A stretch of 12,721 bases of DNA from an uncultured Clostridia bacterium (lineage in GTDB: Bacteria > Bacillota > Clostridia > Christensenellales > CAG-917), in contig CAMWIB010000019.1 of assembly GCA_947174215.1 (NCBI GenBank), positions 1 to 12,721 on the forward strand, written 5' to 3'. A model generated the notes under the pieces. It saw only the letters and a list, made by a program, of their open reading frames with translations, searched no databases and was not told the DNA's origin. The position numbers and the translations under genes were made by a program. Every line of letters starts with the position of its first letter. Within the stretch, counting starts at the first letter, position 1. Of the stretch, positions 12,684 through 12,721 are shown piece after piece.

Positions 12684-12721
12684 GAATTAGTGCAATTTGT
12701 TCTAAACCAAACAATTACAAT

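Noticed and set aside
1..12721. tRNA or rRNA genes
   Set aside because: No cloverleaf with a TTCRA T-loop and CCA end, and no rRNA-like conserved block was noticed on either strand by eye.

Overview
The window looks like a chromosomal segment from an uncultured, probably gut-associated Clostridia-type Bacillota. The grounds are strong AGGAGG-type ribosome binding sites, sigma-A style TTGACA/TATAAT promoters, a type III glutamine synthetase, a transketolase split into two genes, and Gram-positive style lipoproteins with an N-terminal lipobox. The assignment to a phylum is inference from gene style; no rRNA or other marker is present.

Layout: 1-528 holds an AT-rich hypothetical gene with its terminator. 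From 5170 down to 738, on the minus strand, lie purB, purA and guaA: the IMP-to-AMP branch (PurA then PurB) and the last step to GMP (GuaA). purB and purA are 52 bp apart and probably share the promoter at 5265-5293; guaA has its own promoter in the 127-bp gap. Divergent from purB, at 5393-7474 on the plus strand, is a type III glutamine synthetase, which would supply the glutamine used by GuaA. From 7475 to 7820 there is no gene, but there is a structured repeat (copy A) followed by three related hairpins. Then come a secreted alpha/beta-hydrolase lipoprotein (7821-8597), a 95-bp palindromic interspersed repeat (8623-8717), and a divergent pair made of a small Cys-rich protein (minus) and a Cro/XRE-type regulator (plus). 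From 11164 down to 9408 are the two halves of a split transketolase, overlapping by a GTGA start/stop. Copy B of the structured repeat and a terminator fill 11190-11466. A membrane-anchored hypothetical gene (minus) and a hypothetical lipoprotein (plus) end the window; they fire from back-to-back promoters whose -35 boxes form a perfect 12-bp palindrome.

The metabolic genes fit together as nucleotide and nitrogen supply: transketolase feeds ribose phosphate, GlnN makes glutamine, and PurA/PurB/GuaA finish AMP and GMP. The most unusual content is non-coding: a repeat family present twice (about 88% identical over a 97-column core by eye), bounded by complementary ends and trailed by hairpins whose stems differ in sequence yet stay paired. 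The G-U wobbles in these stems all point to the plus strand as the RNA strand. This could be an undescribed structured RNA or a small non-autonomous mobile element; the sequence alone does not decide.
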